Positions 43,373-52,096 of a DNA stretch of 64,000 nucleotides are shown here, one piece after another. The position numbers and the translations under genes are program-made. The notes under the pieces were generated by a model. The model made no database searches, was not told where the DNA came from, and saw only the letters and a program-made list of their open reading frames with translations. Origin of the DNA: Nitrososphaerota archaeon (lineage in GTDB: Archaea > Thermoproteota > Nitrososphaeria > Nitrososphaerales > JACPRH01); contig JAMCPI010000007.1 of NCBI GenBank assembly GCA_023379805.1, forward strand, positions 62,001 through 126,000. The letters are read 5' to 3'. Within the stretch, counting starts at the first letter, position 1. The number at the start of each line of letters is the position of its first letter.

Positions 43373-44863
43373 ATGACCAAACAACAACTACGAATCCTTG
43401 AATTACCAGTTTGGGAAGCGGCGGACAAAATCCGAAACCAAGAGATTACGTCCGAAGAGTACGTGGCTGCGACGCTTGCAAGGATTCGTAAAGTTGAACC
43501 CGATGTTCACGCCTACATCACGTTGATAGAGGAACTTGCGCTAACTCAGGCTCAGGAGATTGACAAGAAGATCAGGCGCGGCGGAGACTTGGGGCGGCTG
43601 GCGGGGCTTCCTGTGGCGATTAAAGACAACATCTGTGTCAGAAGCTTCACAACCACCTGCGCCTCAAAGATGCTGGAGAACTTCGTCACTCCTTATGACG
43701 CTACCGTGGTTGAACGCATCCTTGGAGAGGACGGAGTGATTGTTGGAAAAACGAATTTGGACGAGTTCGCTATGGGGACATCAACTGAGTACAGCTACTT
43801 CGGCGCCACCAAGAACCCCTGGGACACCTCTAAGGTTCCAGGAGGCTCCTCAGGAGGCAGCGCAGCAGCCGTCTCAGCCTTAGAAGCGGCCTTCGCACTC
43901 GGCTCCGATACAGGCGGTTCTGTCCGTTCCCCAGCCAGCTTCTGCTGCATAGTGGGGTTGAAGCCGACATATGGTGCGGTAAGCCGTTACGGGCTTGTCT
44001 CATACGCTAATAGTTTGGAGCAAATCGGGCCCTTCGCCCGAGATGTGCGGAGCTGCGCGCTGCTTACGAGCGTAATCGCGGGTTATGATGCGCGAGACTC
44101 AACGTCAAGCGACAAGTTTCCGGCTGATTTAGGTGGCGCCTCGAAGCGGTCTCCGTCGAAACTCACGATAGGGGTTCCACGAGAGTTCTTCGAGGAGGGT
44201 GTTCAAGAGGGTGTTTCGAAAACTGTTCGAGACGCGGTCAGCAGGCTGGAGAAAGCCGGGGTGAAACTGAGTTTTGAAGATATTTCTCTGCCGATGCTGA
44301 AGTACGCGCTTCCTGCTTACTATATTATCGCGATGTCAGAGGCTTCCTCCAACCTCGCCCGCTACGACGGGATCAGGTACGGTTACAGGGCGCAGGACAG
44401 GACGCTTGACTGGGGAACCATCTTCTCGAAGGATCGGGGAGAAGGCTTCGGAGCTGAGGTGAGGCGGCGCATCATGCTCGGCACCTACGCGTTGTCCGCC
44501 GGCTACTTTGACCAGTATTACCTGAAGGCTCAGAAGATCAGGACTCTGCTCAGAAGAGAGTTTGACGGTGCCTTCAAACGATTCGATCTTCTACTGGCTC
44601 CTTCGATGCCTATTCTTCCCTTCAGGCTCGGTGAGAAGATGGAGGATCCGCTGCAGCTCTACATGTGTGATATCGAGACTGTTCCAGCGAATCTCACGGG
44701 GATTCCGTCGCTGTCAGTCCCCTGCGGTGTAAGCGAGGGGCTGCCTGTCGGGATGCAGCTTATGGCTCCACCGTTCCGTGAAGACCTGCTTTTCCAGGCT
44801 GGCCGATTAGTTGAGGATATTCTTCCTGTAGATAGGAGTGCCGGTGAGTTCACACATGCCTGA
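43373..44863 (+). CDS. gatA: Asp/Glu-tRNA amidotransferase subunit A
   Basis: A 496-residue amidase-signature glutaminase that frees ammonia from glutamine for GatB. The Ser-cisSer-Lys triad is visible: Lys in PVAIKDNICV, the serines in PGGSSGGSAAAVSA and SDTGGSVRSPASFC. The VGLKPTYGAVSRYGLVSYANSLEQIGP stretch is diagnostic for GatA, and the C-terminus has TGIPSLSVPCG. It starts 2 nt after gatC and overlaps the start of gatB. Confidence 0.97.
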   Translation: MTKQQLRILELPVWEAADKIRNQEITSEEYVAATLARIRKVEPDVHAYITLIEELALTQAQEIDKKIRRGGDLGRLAGLPVAIKDNICVRSFTTTCASKMLENFVTPYDATVVERILGEDGVIVGKTNLDEFAMGTSTEYSYFGATKNPWDTSKVPGGSSGGSAAAVSALEAAFALGSDTGGSVRSPASFCCIVGLKPTYGAVSRYGLVSYANSLEQIGPFARDVRSCALLTSVIAGYDARDSTSSDKFPADLGGASKRSPSKLTIGVPREFFEEGVQEGVSKTVRDAVSRLEKAGVKLSFEDISLPMLKYALPAYYIIAMSEASSNLARYDGIRYGYRAQDRTLDWGTIFSKDRGEGFGAEVRRRIMLGTYALSAGYFDQYYLKAQKIRTLLRREFDGAFKRFDLLLAPSMPILPFRLGEKMEDPLQLYMCDIETVPANLTGIPSLSVPCGVSEGLPVGMQLMAPPFREDLLFQAGRLVEDILPVDRSAGEFTHA

Positions 44864-46310
44864 GCAGGACACCGAGGGTGTTAAGATTGGGTTGGAGGTG
44901 CACTGTCAGCTCACCAGCCTCGCTACGAAGCTGTTCTGCAGCAGCCCATCCGATTACCGCGGCAAGCCTCCGAACACCAACATCTGCCCGGTCTGCATCG
45001 GCACCCCAGGGTCGCTGCCGGTTCTGAACCGGAAGGCCGTTACTCACGCTGCGATGATTGCGCTTGCCCTTAACTTCAAGATACCGGAGCGGATGCTCTT
45101 CTTCCGGAAGAACTACTTCTACCCAGACATGGCGAAGAACTTCCAGATAACGCAGTACGATCGGGCTGGCGGCGTCCCCTTTGCGACGGACGGTCACATC
45201 ACTCTTGACAGCGGGAAGAAGATTAGGATCGGCAGAATGCAGCTTGAGGAGGATCCGGCGAAGCTCAGCTATGATGGAACCATCGAATCGTCAACCCAGA
45301 CCTTCGTTGACTATAACAGGGCCGGTATAACTCTAGTTGAGATTGTTACTGACCCGGATTTTGAGAGTCCTCGTGAAGCCCGGGAGTTCCTGAACAAGCT
45401 CTCCTCAATACTTGAGCATCTAGGTGTCTCAGATCTCAGTCTAGAGGGCTCGGTTCGCTGTGACGCTAACATCTCGATGGCCGGTGGACGGCGGGTTGAG
45501 GTGAAGAACATCTCCTCCTTCAAGGAGGTTGAGCGGGCGTTAAACTTCGAGATTACTCGGCAGCGAAGCCTAACCTCTAAGGGGATCAAGGTGATGCAGG
45601 AGACCCGGCACTGGGATGAGATTCGGAGAATCACTATTTCGCTGAGGCTGAAAGAGGAGGAGCAGGATTACAGGTACTTCCCTGAGGCTGATCTGGTGCC
45701 TGTCACCCTTACAAAGCAGTTCATCCAAGATGTGAAGAAGGGGATGCCTGAGATGCCTGAGGAGCGGGCGAAACGCTTCCAGAAGGAGTATCATCTCTCA
45801 GGCGAGACTGCGCAGATACTGGTTCGAGAGAAGGCTCTGGCCGACTTTTTCGAGTCGGCCTCTGAACTCAGCAAGGACGCCAGAGAGCTGGGAAGCTGGT
45901 TGGCAGTGGATCTCCAAGCCTATCTAAACGAGGCCGGGAAAAGCTTAGAGGAGCTTAAGCTGACTCCGAAGCACTTCGCTGAGCTGGCGAACATGGTGTC
46001 CAGCGGCGAAGTAAGCCGAGGCGCAGCTAAAACCGCTTTCCTCGAGATGCTTAAGACCGGTAAAATGCCTCGCTCCATATCTGAGGAGAAGGGGCTGAAG
46101 GTAATAGCTGACACCGGTTTCGTAGAGGATCTCATCACTAGGATATTTAGTGAAAATCCTCAGGCGGTTCAAGACGCATTGAAGAATCCTCAGGCGGTTA
46201 ACTTCCTCCTAGGCCAGATTATGCGGGCTACTAAGGGGCGTGTTGATCCAGCTGTGGCCAACAAGCTGGTTCGAGAGCGGTTGGCAGCTGAGAAGAAAGG
46301 CTCAAAGTAG
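44856..46310 (+). CDS. gatB: Asp/Glu-tRNA amidotransferase subunit B
   Basis: A 484-residue GatB, which phosphorylates the mischarged Asp on tRNA-Asn (or Glu on tRNA-Gln) and amidates it. The N-terminal IGLEVHCQL and the zinc-site cluster FCSSPSDY...CPVCIGTPGSLP, the YPDMAKNFQITQYD motif and the EDPAKLSYDG stretch are all present, and the C-terminal YqeY-like tail is complete. I chose ATG at 44856, which overlaps gatA by 8 nt; an in-frame GTG at 44838 is less likely. GatDE, the archaeal Gln-specific pair, is not in the window. Confidence 0.97.
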   Translation: MPEQDTEGVKIGLEVHCQLTSLATKLFCSSPSDYRGKPPNTNICPVCIGTPGSLPVLNRKAVTHAAMIALALNFKIPERMLFFRKNYFYPDMAKNFQITQYDRAGGVPFATDGHITLDSGKKIRIGRMQLEEDPAKLSYDGTIESSTQTFVDYNRAGITLVEIVTDPDFESPREAREFLNKLSSILEHLGVSDLSLEGSVRCDANISMAGGRRVEVKNISSFKEVERALNFEITRQRSLTSKGIKVMQETRHWDEIRRITISLRLKEEEQDYRYFPEADLVPVTLTKQFIQDVKKGMPEMPEERAKRFQKEYHLSGETAQILVREKALADFFESASELSKDARELGSWLAVDLQAYLNEAGKSLEELKLTPKHFAELANMVSSGEVSRGAAKTAFLEMLKTGKMPRSISEEKGLKVIADTGFVEDLITRIFSENPQAVQDALKNPQAVNFLLGQIMRATKGRVDPAVANKLVRERLAAEKKGSK

Positions 46311-47507
46311 CGAGTTCACAATCTCGACGGCGTTTTTGATTCCATCCATTTTGCGTGCAACCGCGCCTACCTTCTCCACTCTTTCCTTAAAGGCCGGGTT
46401 GCTACCCACCTCTTCAACTGCTTCAGCGAGCCTCTCAGCGGATAGATCAGGTGTAGGAATCATTCGACCTAAGCCAAGCTTGTCCACTTTAGAGGCGTTA
46501 ACATACTGTTCGCTGTGGTTATTGATTGGCACCGAGACCATTGGCTTGCTCGATATGATGGCTTGACCGATGGTTGAGTGGCCTCCGCGGACAATCAAAA
46601 GATCCGCAAGCCAAAAGAGTTCGTCTTTGACGGGGCACCATTCGTAGAGCCATCCACCGCTTATTCTCCGTGGCTCCTCTGCTCCACCTACATCGCCGCG
46701 TGAGACGATGACTGTGAAGTGATTCTTCAGCAGGTTAGCTGCTTTGATAGATGCGTCTATGGCGCCTCTTTTTGTCTCAGGAGGTCCGCTGATGTTTGCG
46801 AACACAATCGGTTTACCGCTATCATGTAGGTTGAGCATGTCTATGACTTTGTGGAGCTTGTCTGGAGCGAGTTTGGCGGTTGGTGTCATAAAGCCGACGT
46901 ATCTTAGCTGTTTTTTCAGTATGCGAATAGGGCTGGTGTTCTCTTCGCAGATTGTGTACGGTGGCGGGATATCAGGGATAAGGATTAGGCGGCTTCTTGA
47001 CCAGAAGAGGCCCAGCATCTCGGCGCTAAGTCCCTCTATTGGTCTTAGCCGTGCTGTGTGGTAGCGTGGCGGTAGATGTATGCGGAGCTGGTTAGCCACG
47101 GTGATCGAAGGGACTCCTTCAAGTGCTGCGGCGATGACTGCTGAGAGCCGTGTGTCTGAGAGAACTAAGTTGGGTTGGAACCGCCGAAGGATTTGTCTCT
47201 CCTTCGCGATCTGTCGAAACAGGTTTGTGATCAGCGCAGGGGAGTTGTTGAAGGTGTCTCGAACCGATACTCCTTCGTTTCTCCACTCAATATCAACAGG
47301 TGCTACTTCATCGCAGTCGAAGCCCTGCTTCCTCAGGTAGTCTACGGCGTGGGAGAAGGATGAGAATCTGACGTTCACCCCTTCCTGCTTCAGGATGCGT
47401 GCGACGGGGCTCATTCTCGCGGCGTGGCCTAGTCCTGAGCCGAATGCTGCGATGTGTACCCGCCGGGACAAGATCTTCGGGACCCTACTCGAGTGTTCGC
47501 CGCACAA
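46302..47507 (-). CDS. MurG/UGT-type glycosyltransferase
   Basis: A 401-residue GT-B glycosyltransferase. The N-terminal domain starts VHIAAFGSGLGHAARMSPVARIL, the acceptor half holds NLVLSDTRLSAVIAAALEGVP, and the C-terminal donor-binding half has PIVFANISGPPETKRG and VRGGHSTIGQAIISSKPMVSVP, the typical UDP-sugar site. Archaeal members glycosylate lipids or surface polymers; the substrate is unknown. The start (ATG) overlaps the AMMECR1 gene by 23 nt, so the two are translationally linked. The 3' end overlaps the convergent gatB by 9 nt. Confidence 0.88.
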   Translation of the reverse strand: MCGEHSSRVPKILSRRVHIAAFGSGLGHAARMSPVARILKQEGVNVRFSSFSHAVDYLRKQGFDCDEVAPVDIEWRNEGVSVRDTFNNSPALITNLFRQIAKERQILRRFQPNLVLSDTRLSAVIAAALEGVPSITVANQLRIHLPPRYHTARLRPIEGLSAEMLGLFWSRSRLILIPDIPPPYTICEENTSPIRILKKQLRYVGFMTPTAKLAPDKLHKVIDMLNLHDSGKPIVFANISGPPETKRGAIDASIKAANLLKNHFTVIVSRGDVGGAEEPRRISGGWLYEWCPVKDELFWLADLLIVRGGHSTIGQAIISSKPMVSVPINNHSEQYVNASKVDKLGLGRMIPTPDLSAERLAEAVEEVGSNPAFKERVEKVGAVARKMDGIKNAVEIVNSLL

Positions 47508-48132
47508 CTTGACCGTGCGGCTCAGTCTCGTCGAAGACGATAGCTTGGAACTTGTATATCTGAGCGTCTTGGGTGAGCCAGTGATCAGGTGTGGCGCCTG
47601 CCTTCATGCAGCAGTGGCAGAGAAAGTCCTCTGTGCTCCAGTCATATTCAACTGCAACCTGAGGTAGAAGCAGCCCAGCTCCGAAGCTCCATCGAACAAT
47701 CAGTCCATCTTCACCTATGTGGATGTGGTTGCAGTACTCGTTCGGGTTTTTCACGGTGATCAGCTGAGGTGGTGTGAGGACACTTATCTCTACGACGAGG
47801 CTGTCAAGCTCCTCAGGCTTCACTTTCTCAAATCTAGGGTCGTGTACAGCTGCGCTGATCGCGGAGTCTATGAGCGCCTCTAACAGGGGTCTCTCAGGGA
47901 GCGGCTGACCTATGCATCCTCGCAGCTCGCCTCCTCCAGCTCCCAGATGGCTATGGATGTTCAGGGTGACAAAGACACCCATTTTCCTGTAGAACTTCTC
48001 ATCCAGTCCCGCTGGAGTTTTGACGGTTCGCTTCTCGGTGAGATGCTTCTCAATAGCTTCTCGTGCGAGGCGTACAAGCATAGATCCCTCTTCATCCGTG
48101 ATTTCTACGGCGGACGCCTCGTCTTTGTTCAT
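47485..48132 (-). CDS. AMMECR1-domain protein
   Basis: A 215-residue AMMECR1 domain. The hallmark LRGCIGQ is near residues 73-79, preceded by GVFVTLN and followed by AAVHDPRF and EISVLTPPQ. The C-terminal VEYDWSTEDFLCHCCMKAG is also family-like. AMMECR1 is widely conserved and has no firmly proven activity; it has often been linked to radical SAM or dioxygenase-type partners. Here the partner in the operon is a glycosyltransferase. Start is ATG at 48132. Confidence 0.93.
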   Translation of the reverse strand: MNKDEASAVEITDEEGSMLVRLAREAIEKHLTEKRTVKTPAGLDEKFYRKMGVFVTLNIHSHLGAGGGELRGCIGQPLPERPLLEALIDSAISAAVHDPRFEKVKPEELDSLVVEISVLTPPQLITVKNPNEYCNHIHIGEDGLIVRWSFGAGLLLPQVAVEYDWSTEDFLCHCCMKAGATPDHWLTQDAQIYKFQAIVFDETEPHGQVVRRTLE

Positions 48133-48189
48133 CCCGTGTTCTGACTTTTTGGTTTAACTTAAATTTGTTGAAACCCAGTAAGCCGGTTA

Positions 48190-48726
48190 TCAGATGGCCG
48201 TTGTCGGCTGGTTATGCTGGGATGTAGGCTTCTTGCTGTTGTTGTTTTGGTGGTTGCTCTTCAGGTTTGCAGATAATTCGTTGAGCCGTTTCCAGTGCCC
48301 TCCGATCCAGTAGATTTTTCCGCAGGATTTGCATCTGTAGAACTTTTCCTGCTTAGCTAAAACGCCTTCGGGAACAGCGCCCGCAACCTCGTCTCGGCCC
48401 ACCGGCTCAACCTCTCCGTTGCAGACGGAGCATCGTGTCTCCTCCGGGTTAAGATGAGCCGCTTCTTCACCTGTTTCACGTAGAACCGTGGCGAGTCTTG
48501 CCTCATCATTGCTCTCATCATTTAGCAGAATGCAGTTTATTCTCCTCTTAGAGGCTCTGTCTGCGAGCTTCTGATCTGATGTCAGGATTGTTCTTCCCTC
48601 TCCGCTCGCGGCCTCGAGGATCTCGTTGTCGCTCAGATCAGCTTTGTAAAGCGTGTCATAACCGAATATCCTGAGCTTCCTAGCTAAGCTTCCAAGCATT
48701 CCGTCAACGATGAACCGGCTCTTCAT
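48190..48726 (-). CDS. Mut7-C RNase-domain protein with zinc ribbon
   Basis: A 178-residue protein of the Mut7-C (COG1656) type. The nuclease-like PIN-fold half has RFIVDGMLGSLARKLRIFGYDTLY and EGRTILTSDQKLADRA with acidic catalytic-type residues. A zinc ribbon follows, CSVCNGEVEPV then CKSCGKIYWIGGHWKRL. The C-terminal 25 residues are Asn/Gln/Ser-rich and disordered. It would act on RNA. It lies 57 nt upstream of AMMECR1 on the same strand. Confidence 0.9.
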   Translation of the reverse strand: MKSRFIVDGMLGSLARKLRIFGYDTLYKADLSDNEILEAASGEGRTILTSDQKLADRASKRRINCILLNDESNDEARLATVLRETGEEAAHLNPEETRCSVCNGEVEPVGRDEVAGAVPEGVLAKQEKFYRCKSCGKIYWIGGHWKRLNELSANLKSNHQNNNSKKPTSQHNQPTTAI

Positions 48727-48827
48727 AGGTTAATGATCAACCGACAGTAGATTCGCGTAATATGGTGATAGATAAGAATGGAGGTACGTCAGGCTTTCCT
48801 TAGCGCCTCGACGGCGAGTTAGGTCGG

Positions 48828-49421
48828 CTAGACTTCTCTCTCAGGGGTTTCTGCGGCGACCTCTGTGCGGCAGTCGTAGCATAGGTATCGTCCGTCTGCT
48901 CGGGCTAGGTCTTCCGACCATTGGCCGCAGCTGTCGCAGAAGCCGGCTAGGTTTGTTGTTCGTCCACTGGTGGCTTGGTTTGCCATCATACGAGCCTTTT
49001 CAGCAGCGATGGCGTAGAGTTCAGGCATCACTGAGATGATGTCCGAGATGGATATTATTCCCATGAGTCTTCCGTCATCCATTACGCCGAGTCTCTTGAC
49101 TCCCTTTCTCCTCATCAAGTTAGCTGCCTCAGATACGTCCTTGTCGTCTCTGATTGTTAGAAGTGGCGCGGACATGATATCCTTCGCCATGACCTCGCTT
49201 GGCTTCAGGTCCTTCGCGACGACCTGCTCGATGATGTTTCCATCTGTTACAATGCCTACTGGCTCCGGCCCCTTCATGATTATGATGCTGCCGATCTGGT
49301 AGTCAATCATTCTGGTTGAGATGGCCTGTACGGTTTCGTCTTCAGTTCCGGTGATGACTGGGCTGTTCATGACCTCTCTCACCGTGACGCGCTCACGTGC
49401 AGCTGGATTGATCTCGGCCAT
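48828..49421 (-). CDS. CBS-domain pair with C-terminal zinc ribbon
   Basis: A 197-residue protein. Two CBS motifs (about residues 13-72 and 78-135) bind an adenosyl ligand such as AMP or SAM: VREVMNSPVITGTEDETV, PVGIVTDGNII, AKDIMSAPLLTIRDDKDV and LMGIISISDII. A zinc ribbon (CDSC...CYDC) ends the protein. Such proteins usually sense energy charge and regulate a partner. The partner is unknown. It lies 26 nt after the NFACT gene on the same strand and could be co-transcribed. Confidence 0.92.
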   Translation of the reverse strand: MAEINPAARERVTVREVMNSPVITGTEDETVQAISTRMIDYQIGSIIIMKGPEPVGIVTDGNIIEQVVAKDLKPSEVMAKDIMSAPLLTIRDDKDVSEAANLMRRKGVKRLGVMDDGRLMGIISISDIISVMPELYAIAAEKARMMANQATSGRTTNLAGFCDSCGQWSEDLARADGRYLCYDCRTEVAAETPEREV

Positions 49422-49446
49422 TTCCTTACTCCTCCCCCAATGGAAG

Positions 49447-51414
49447 TTAAGAAGTCGCAGACTTATATCTTTGCTCGCCGCGTCCCTTTAACACGATTTG
49501 GCCTCCGCCTGCCGGAAGACTCCGCACAAAATCGTCCAATGGTATCTGCTTCACGTAGGTTGCTGATGAGACATCTTCACCTAGGAGCCTGATGAGTTCA
49601 GACTTGATCTTCTTCGCGGTGTCGCTGGCCTTGACTTTGTCAGGAACGAGGGTTACGTAGACGAGTGAGTTGCGCTGCAGTGAAATAGGTGGCCCAGCCA
49701 TGACTGTCAGGTTTCCATCTACCTCTGCGATACCTACTGCGCACTCGGTCTTTATGTCTCGAAGATAGTTCTTCGTGCCCTCTATTAGGAAGCTTCCTTT
49801 CGCTAGGAACATTCCTGAGGGTGCCTGCCTCTTAACCTGCTGTGGATGAATCCAGTACGCATCGGCTACTGCCAATCCCTCACCCCAGGCTCGGCTGAAC
49901 GCTACGACGGCCTGCGCTGTTTCCGTGATGCTCTTCTCAGTCTTCGGTTCGCCTTTCAGGACAAAGAAGGGTGAGCCATGTATATCTGCGTGAAACACTA
50001 TGTCGTTCTCCTCCATGTATCGGCGGATAATGATGCTGTTGGATGAAGCGTCTCTTCCACCGATAGCTAAAAGCCCATCTGATGTTTTGAACCATCGGTA
50101 ACGCTCATACCACGCCTTCTCTCTGCGGATCTCGGGTTTCTCAGCCTCAGCCTCGGTCGTCTGCTCCTCAAGACTCGCTTCAAGCTCCTTAAGCCCAGTC
50201 TCCAGCTTCAGCCGAGCGGCTCGAATAGCGGTTATTTTCTCTTCAAGTCGCTTGGCTTCTCCGAAGATATGTGAAGCTATCTTCATCGTGGAGCCGCCGG
50301 CCTCGGTTTCAATCATCGTTCCCGCAATCTTCATCGTTAGTCTACCCTTCATTGACGCAACCTCTGATGCTCCGAGTTCATGGAGAAGAGCAATCTGTTC
50401 CTCTTTCTGCTGACCCTGCGGCTGGTAAATGTGCTGCTGGATCTGTTTAGCGAAGGTTCTCAACGCTTCTGCAGCCTCTAAGCTGGTATTCTCAGCCTGT
50501 TTCTGCTGCTCAATGGATTTTTGGAGCTCCTCAATTCTGCCTCGAAGCCCCTCTGAGCCTGTGCCTTGCGCTTCGGAGCGGAGATCATTGGTTAAAACTT
50601 CATCCAGAGCCTCCATGAATGTTCCGAACCTTTTGGTTTCAAGCCCTTTGTAGGCTCGAAGCATGAATGGTGCTGCGTCTGCAGGTACGCCCTCACGGTA
50701 GACCACGGTTGGCTCGCTGTCTCCAGCTATGACTAGCTGTACGACCTCTTTCAAGATGTCAAATAGTTTCTGGACGTCGTCACCGGATAGGCTGAGTCCC
50801 TGTGCTTCAGGGTTGATTTCTGCTCGTGCCAGTATCTCTTCAACGTACTTCTTTGACAGCGCGAGGTTTCGTCCCAGCCATCTTGAGACGGGAAGATCTG
50901 TTTCCAGAATCGGTTTGAGATCTTCCTTTGTGAGGGTGGTGACGTCTGTTCCGCGGGCGGGGGGAAGCAGATATTTTTCGCCTGTCTTCACCGTCCTATG
51001 TCTGACCCGCAGGGGTCTTAGAACCGCCTGGATCACCTGGTTTTCATCAGTTACTATGATGTTTCCTCCGCCGAAGAACTCTAGGATCACGTTTCGAGTG
51101 CTGGGTTCTTCTTTGAACTCGATTACCGCTATTCTTTCGCCTTTAGGCTGAGTTACCTTCTGGAATTTCGATCTCGGGATTTCTTTGCGGATTTTCGAGG
51201 CGATGCCGCCGCTTGTCCTCGGCAGCTCGTAACGGGTGAGCCAGATGCCTTTGCTGGTCGACAATACAATTTGAGCATCAGGTTTTTCGCTGTGGTGGAG
51301 CCGGATTAGGGCTGCATTGGGGTTTAGGAGATAAACATTATTAACGTAATATCCGGCAAGGTTGTTGTTCAGTTTGGCGGTTATATGCTCCAGCTCTATG
51401 CCTGATATTTCCAA
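49447..51414 (-). CDS. NFACT/Rqc2-family protein (ribosome quality control)
   Basis: A 655-residue NEMF/RqcH homologue. NFACT-N is residues about 1-190 (GIELEHITAKLNNNLAGYYVNNVYLL at the start), an HhH region follows near 190-230, then two coiled-coil stretches (about 290-350 and 390-430). The NFACT-R domain near 435-560 has KAWYERYRWFKTSDGLLAIGG, with DASSNSIIIRRYM and DIVFHADIHGSPFFVL. Rqc2 proteins bind stalled 50S-peptidyl-tRNA complexes and add C-terminal tails. Start is ATG at 51414. An EMC6-like membrane gene lies divergently just beyond. Confidence 0.93.
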   Translation of the reverse strand: MEISGIELEHITAKLNNNLAGYYVNNVYLLNPNAALIRLHHSEKPDAQIVLSTSKGIWLTRYELPRTSGGIASKIRKEIPRSKFQKVTQPKGERIAVIEFKEEPSTRNVILEFFGGGNIIVTDENQVIQAVLRPLRVRHRTVKTGEKYLLPPARGTDVTTLTKEDLKPILETDLPVSRWLGRNLALSKKYVEEILARAEINPEAQGLSLSGDDVQKLFDILKEVVQLVIAGDSEPTVVYREGVPADAAPFMLRAYKGLETKRFGTFMEALDEVLTNDLRSEAQGTGSEGLRGRIEELQKSIEQQKQAENTSLEAAEALRTFAKQIQQHIYQPQGQQKEEQIALLHELGASEVASMKGRLTMKIAGTMIETEAGGSTMKIASHIFGEAKRLEEKITAIRAARLKLETGLKELEASLEEQTTEAEAEKPEIRREKAWYERYRWFKTSDGLLAIGGRDASSNSIIIRRYMEENDIVFHADIHGSPFFVLKGEPKTEKSITETAQAVVAFSRAWGEGLAVADAYWIHPQQVKRQAPSGMFLAKGSFLIEGTKNYLRDIKTECAVGIAEVDGNLTVMAGPPISLQRNSLVYVTLVPDKVKASDTAKKIKSELIRLLGEDVSSATYVKQIPLDDFVRSLPAGGGQIVLKGRGEQRYKSATS

Positions 51415-51441
51415 CTGTTTCTTCTACCTCCCTGAGCGGCG

Positions 51442-51738
51442 GTGCTTTCAGTGAAGCCTCTCGATAAAGTCTTTTGGATGCGAGCTGCTATAGGTTCCTT
51501 AACTGGTTTACTTCTAGGATTGCTGTCAGCCTTTGCGGGTCTCAGCGGATCTAACGGTATTTTCCTAGGCATGTTGATGTACATCCTTAGCTACTATTTG
51601 GCGCGCTTCACAGTTTCGGCCCAAATCCCGCCTAAGGAGGCTCGTAAACTGGTTACCACGGGGCTTGGGAGCTTCGTTATGCTAGTTCTGTTCATCTGGA
51701 TTCTGGTTAATACCCTCTTTACCACCGGCTTCAAGTAG
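51442..51738 (+). CDS. EMC6-like small membrane protein
   Basis: A 98-residue protein with three hydrophobic helices: VFWMRAAIGSLTGLLLGLLSAFAGL, NGIFLGMLMYILSYYLARF and VTTGLGSFVMLVLFIWILVNTLF. Helix spacing and the GLSGSNGIFLGM turn resemble archaeal relatives of EMC6, a subunit of the ER insertase. Cytosolic basic residues (KEARK) separate helices 2 and 3. GTG at 51442 or GTG at 51451 are both usable starts. It overlaps the 3' end of the convergent gene by 57 nt. The family match is by pattern only. Confidence 0.65.
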   Translation: MLSVKPLDKVFWMRAAIGSLTGLLLGLLSAFAGLSGSNGIFLGMLMYILSYYLARFTVSAQIPPKEARKLVTTGLGSFVMLVLFIWILVNTLFTTGFK

Positions 51739-52092
51739 CTCCGGCTCCGGGTGCTGCCCTTCTCCCTGTTCTTGTTCATGCTCTTGTCGCCGATAGTAGT
51801 TGATGAAGCTGATCCAGGTGTCAAAGTAGCCTTTATCGAATTCGTCGCACCAGATTGAGCTTATTCTTTCGGTCATCCGCTTCTTCAACCTCATCATCTT
51901 CTCCTTATCATCAAAGATGCCGTCGTCAATGTTCTTGTTGTCCAGCATGCTAATCATGCCGCGTGCAGCCATGTATCGGCCCCAACCCTTGTCGTCCTTG
52001 ATCTTGAACTCCTCTTTAAGGGCGGCCTTGGCAGCCATTACATCCTTCGCCAGTATGTACTTGAAGAAGCTCTTTTCATCAGCTGCAGGCAT
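51682..52092 (-). CDS. Conserved-looking helical protein, unknown function
   Basis: A 136-residue protein. Residues 1-105 are helical and soluble (SFFKYILAKDVMAAKAALKEEF, GRYMAARGMISMLD, MTERISSIWCDEFDKGYFDTWISFINYYRRQ). The last 30 residues are a disordered, Glu/Gln/Pro/Asn-rich tail whose coding sequence overlaps the end of the EMC6-like gene. It starts 4 nt after the RadA-like gene on the same strand (ATG at 52092), so the two are probably one transcript. Not recognised. Confidence 0.68.
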   Translation of the reverse strand: MPAADEKSFFKYILAKDVMAAKAALKEEFKIKDDKGWGRYMAARGMISMLDNKNIDDGIFDDKEKMMRLKKRMTERISSIWCDEFDKGYFDTWISFINYYRRQEHEQEQGEGQHPEPELLEAGGKEGINQNPDEQN

Positions 52093-52096
52093 CCTT

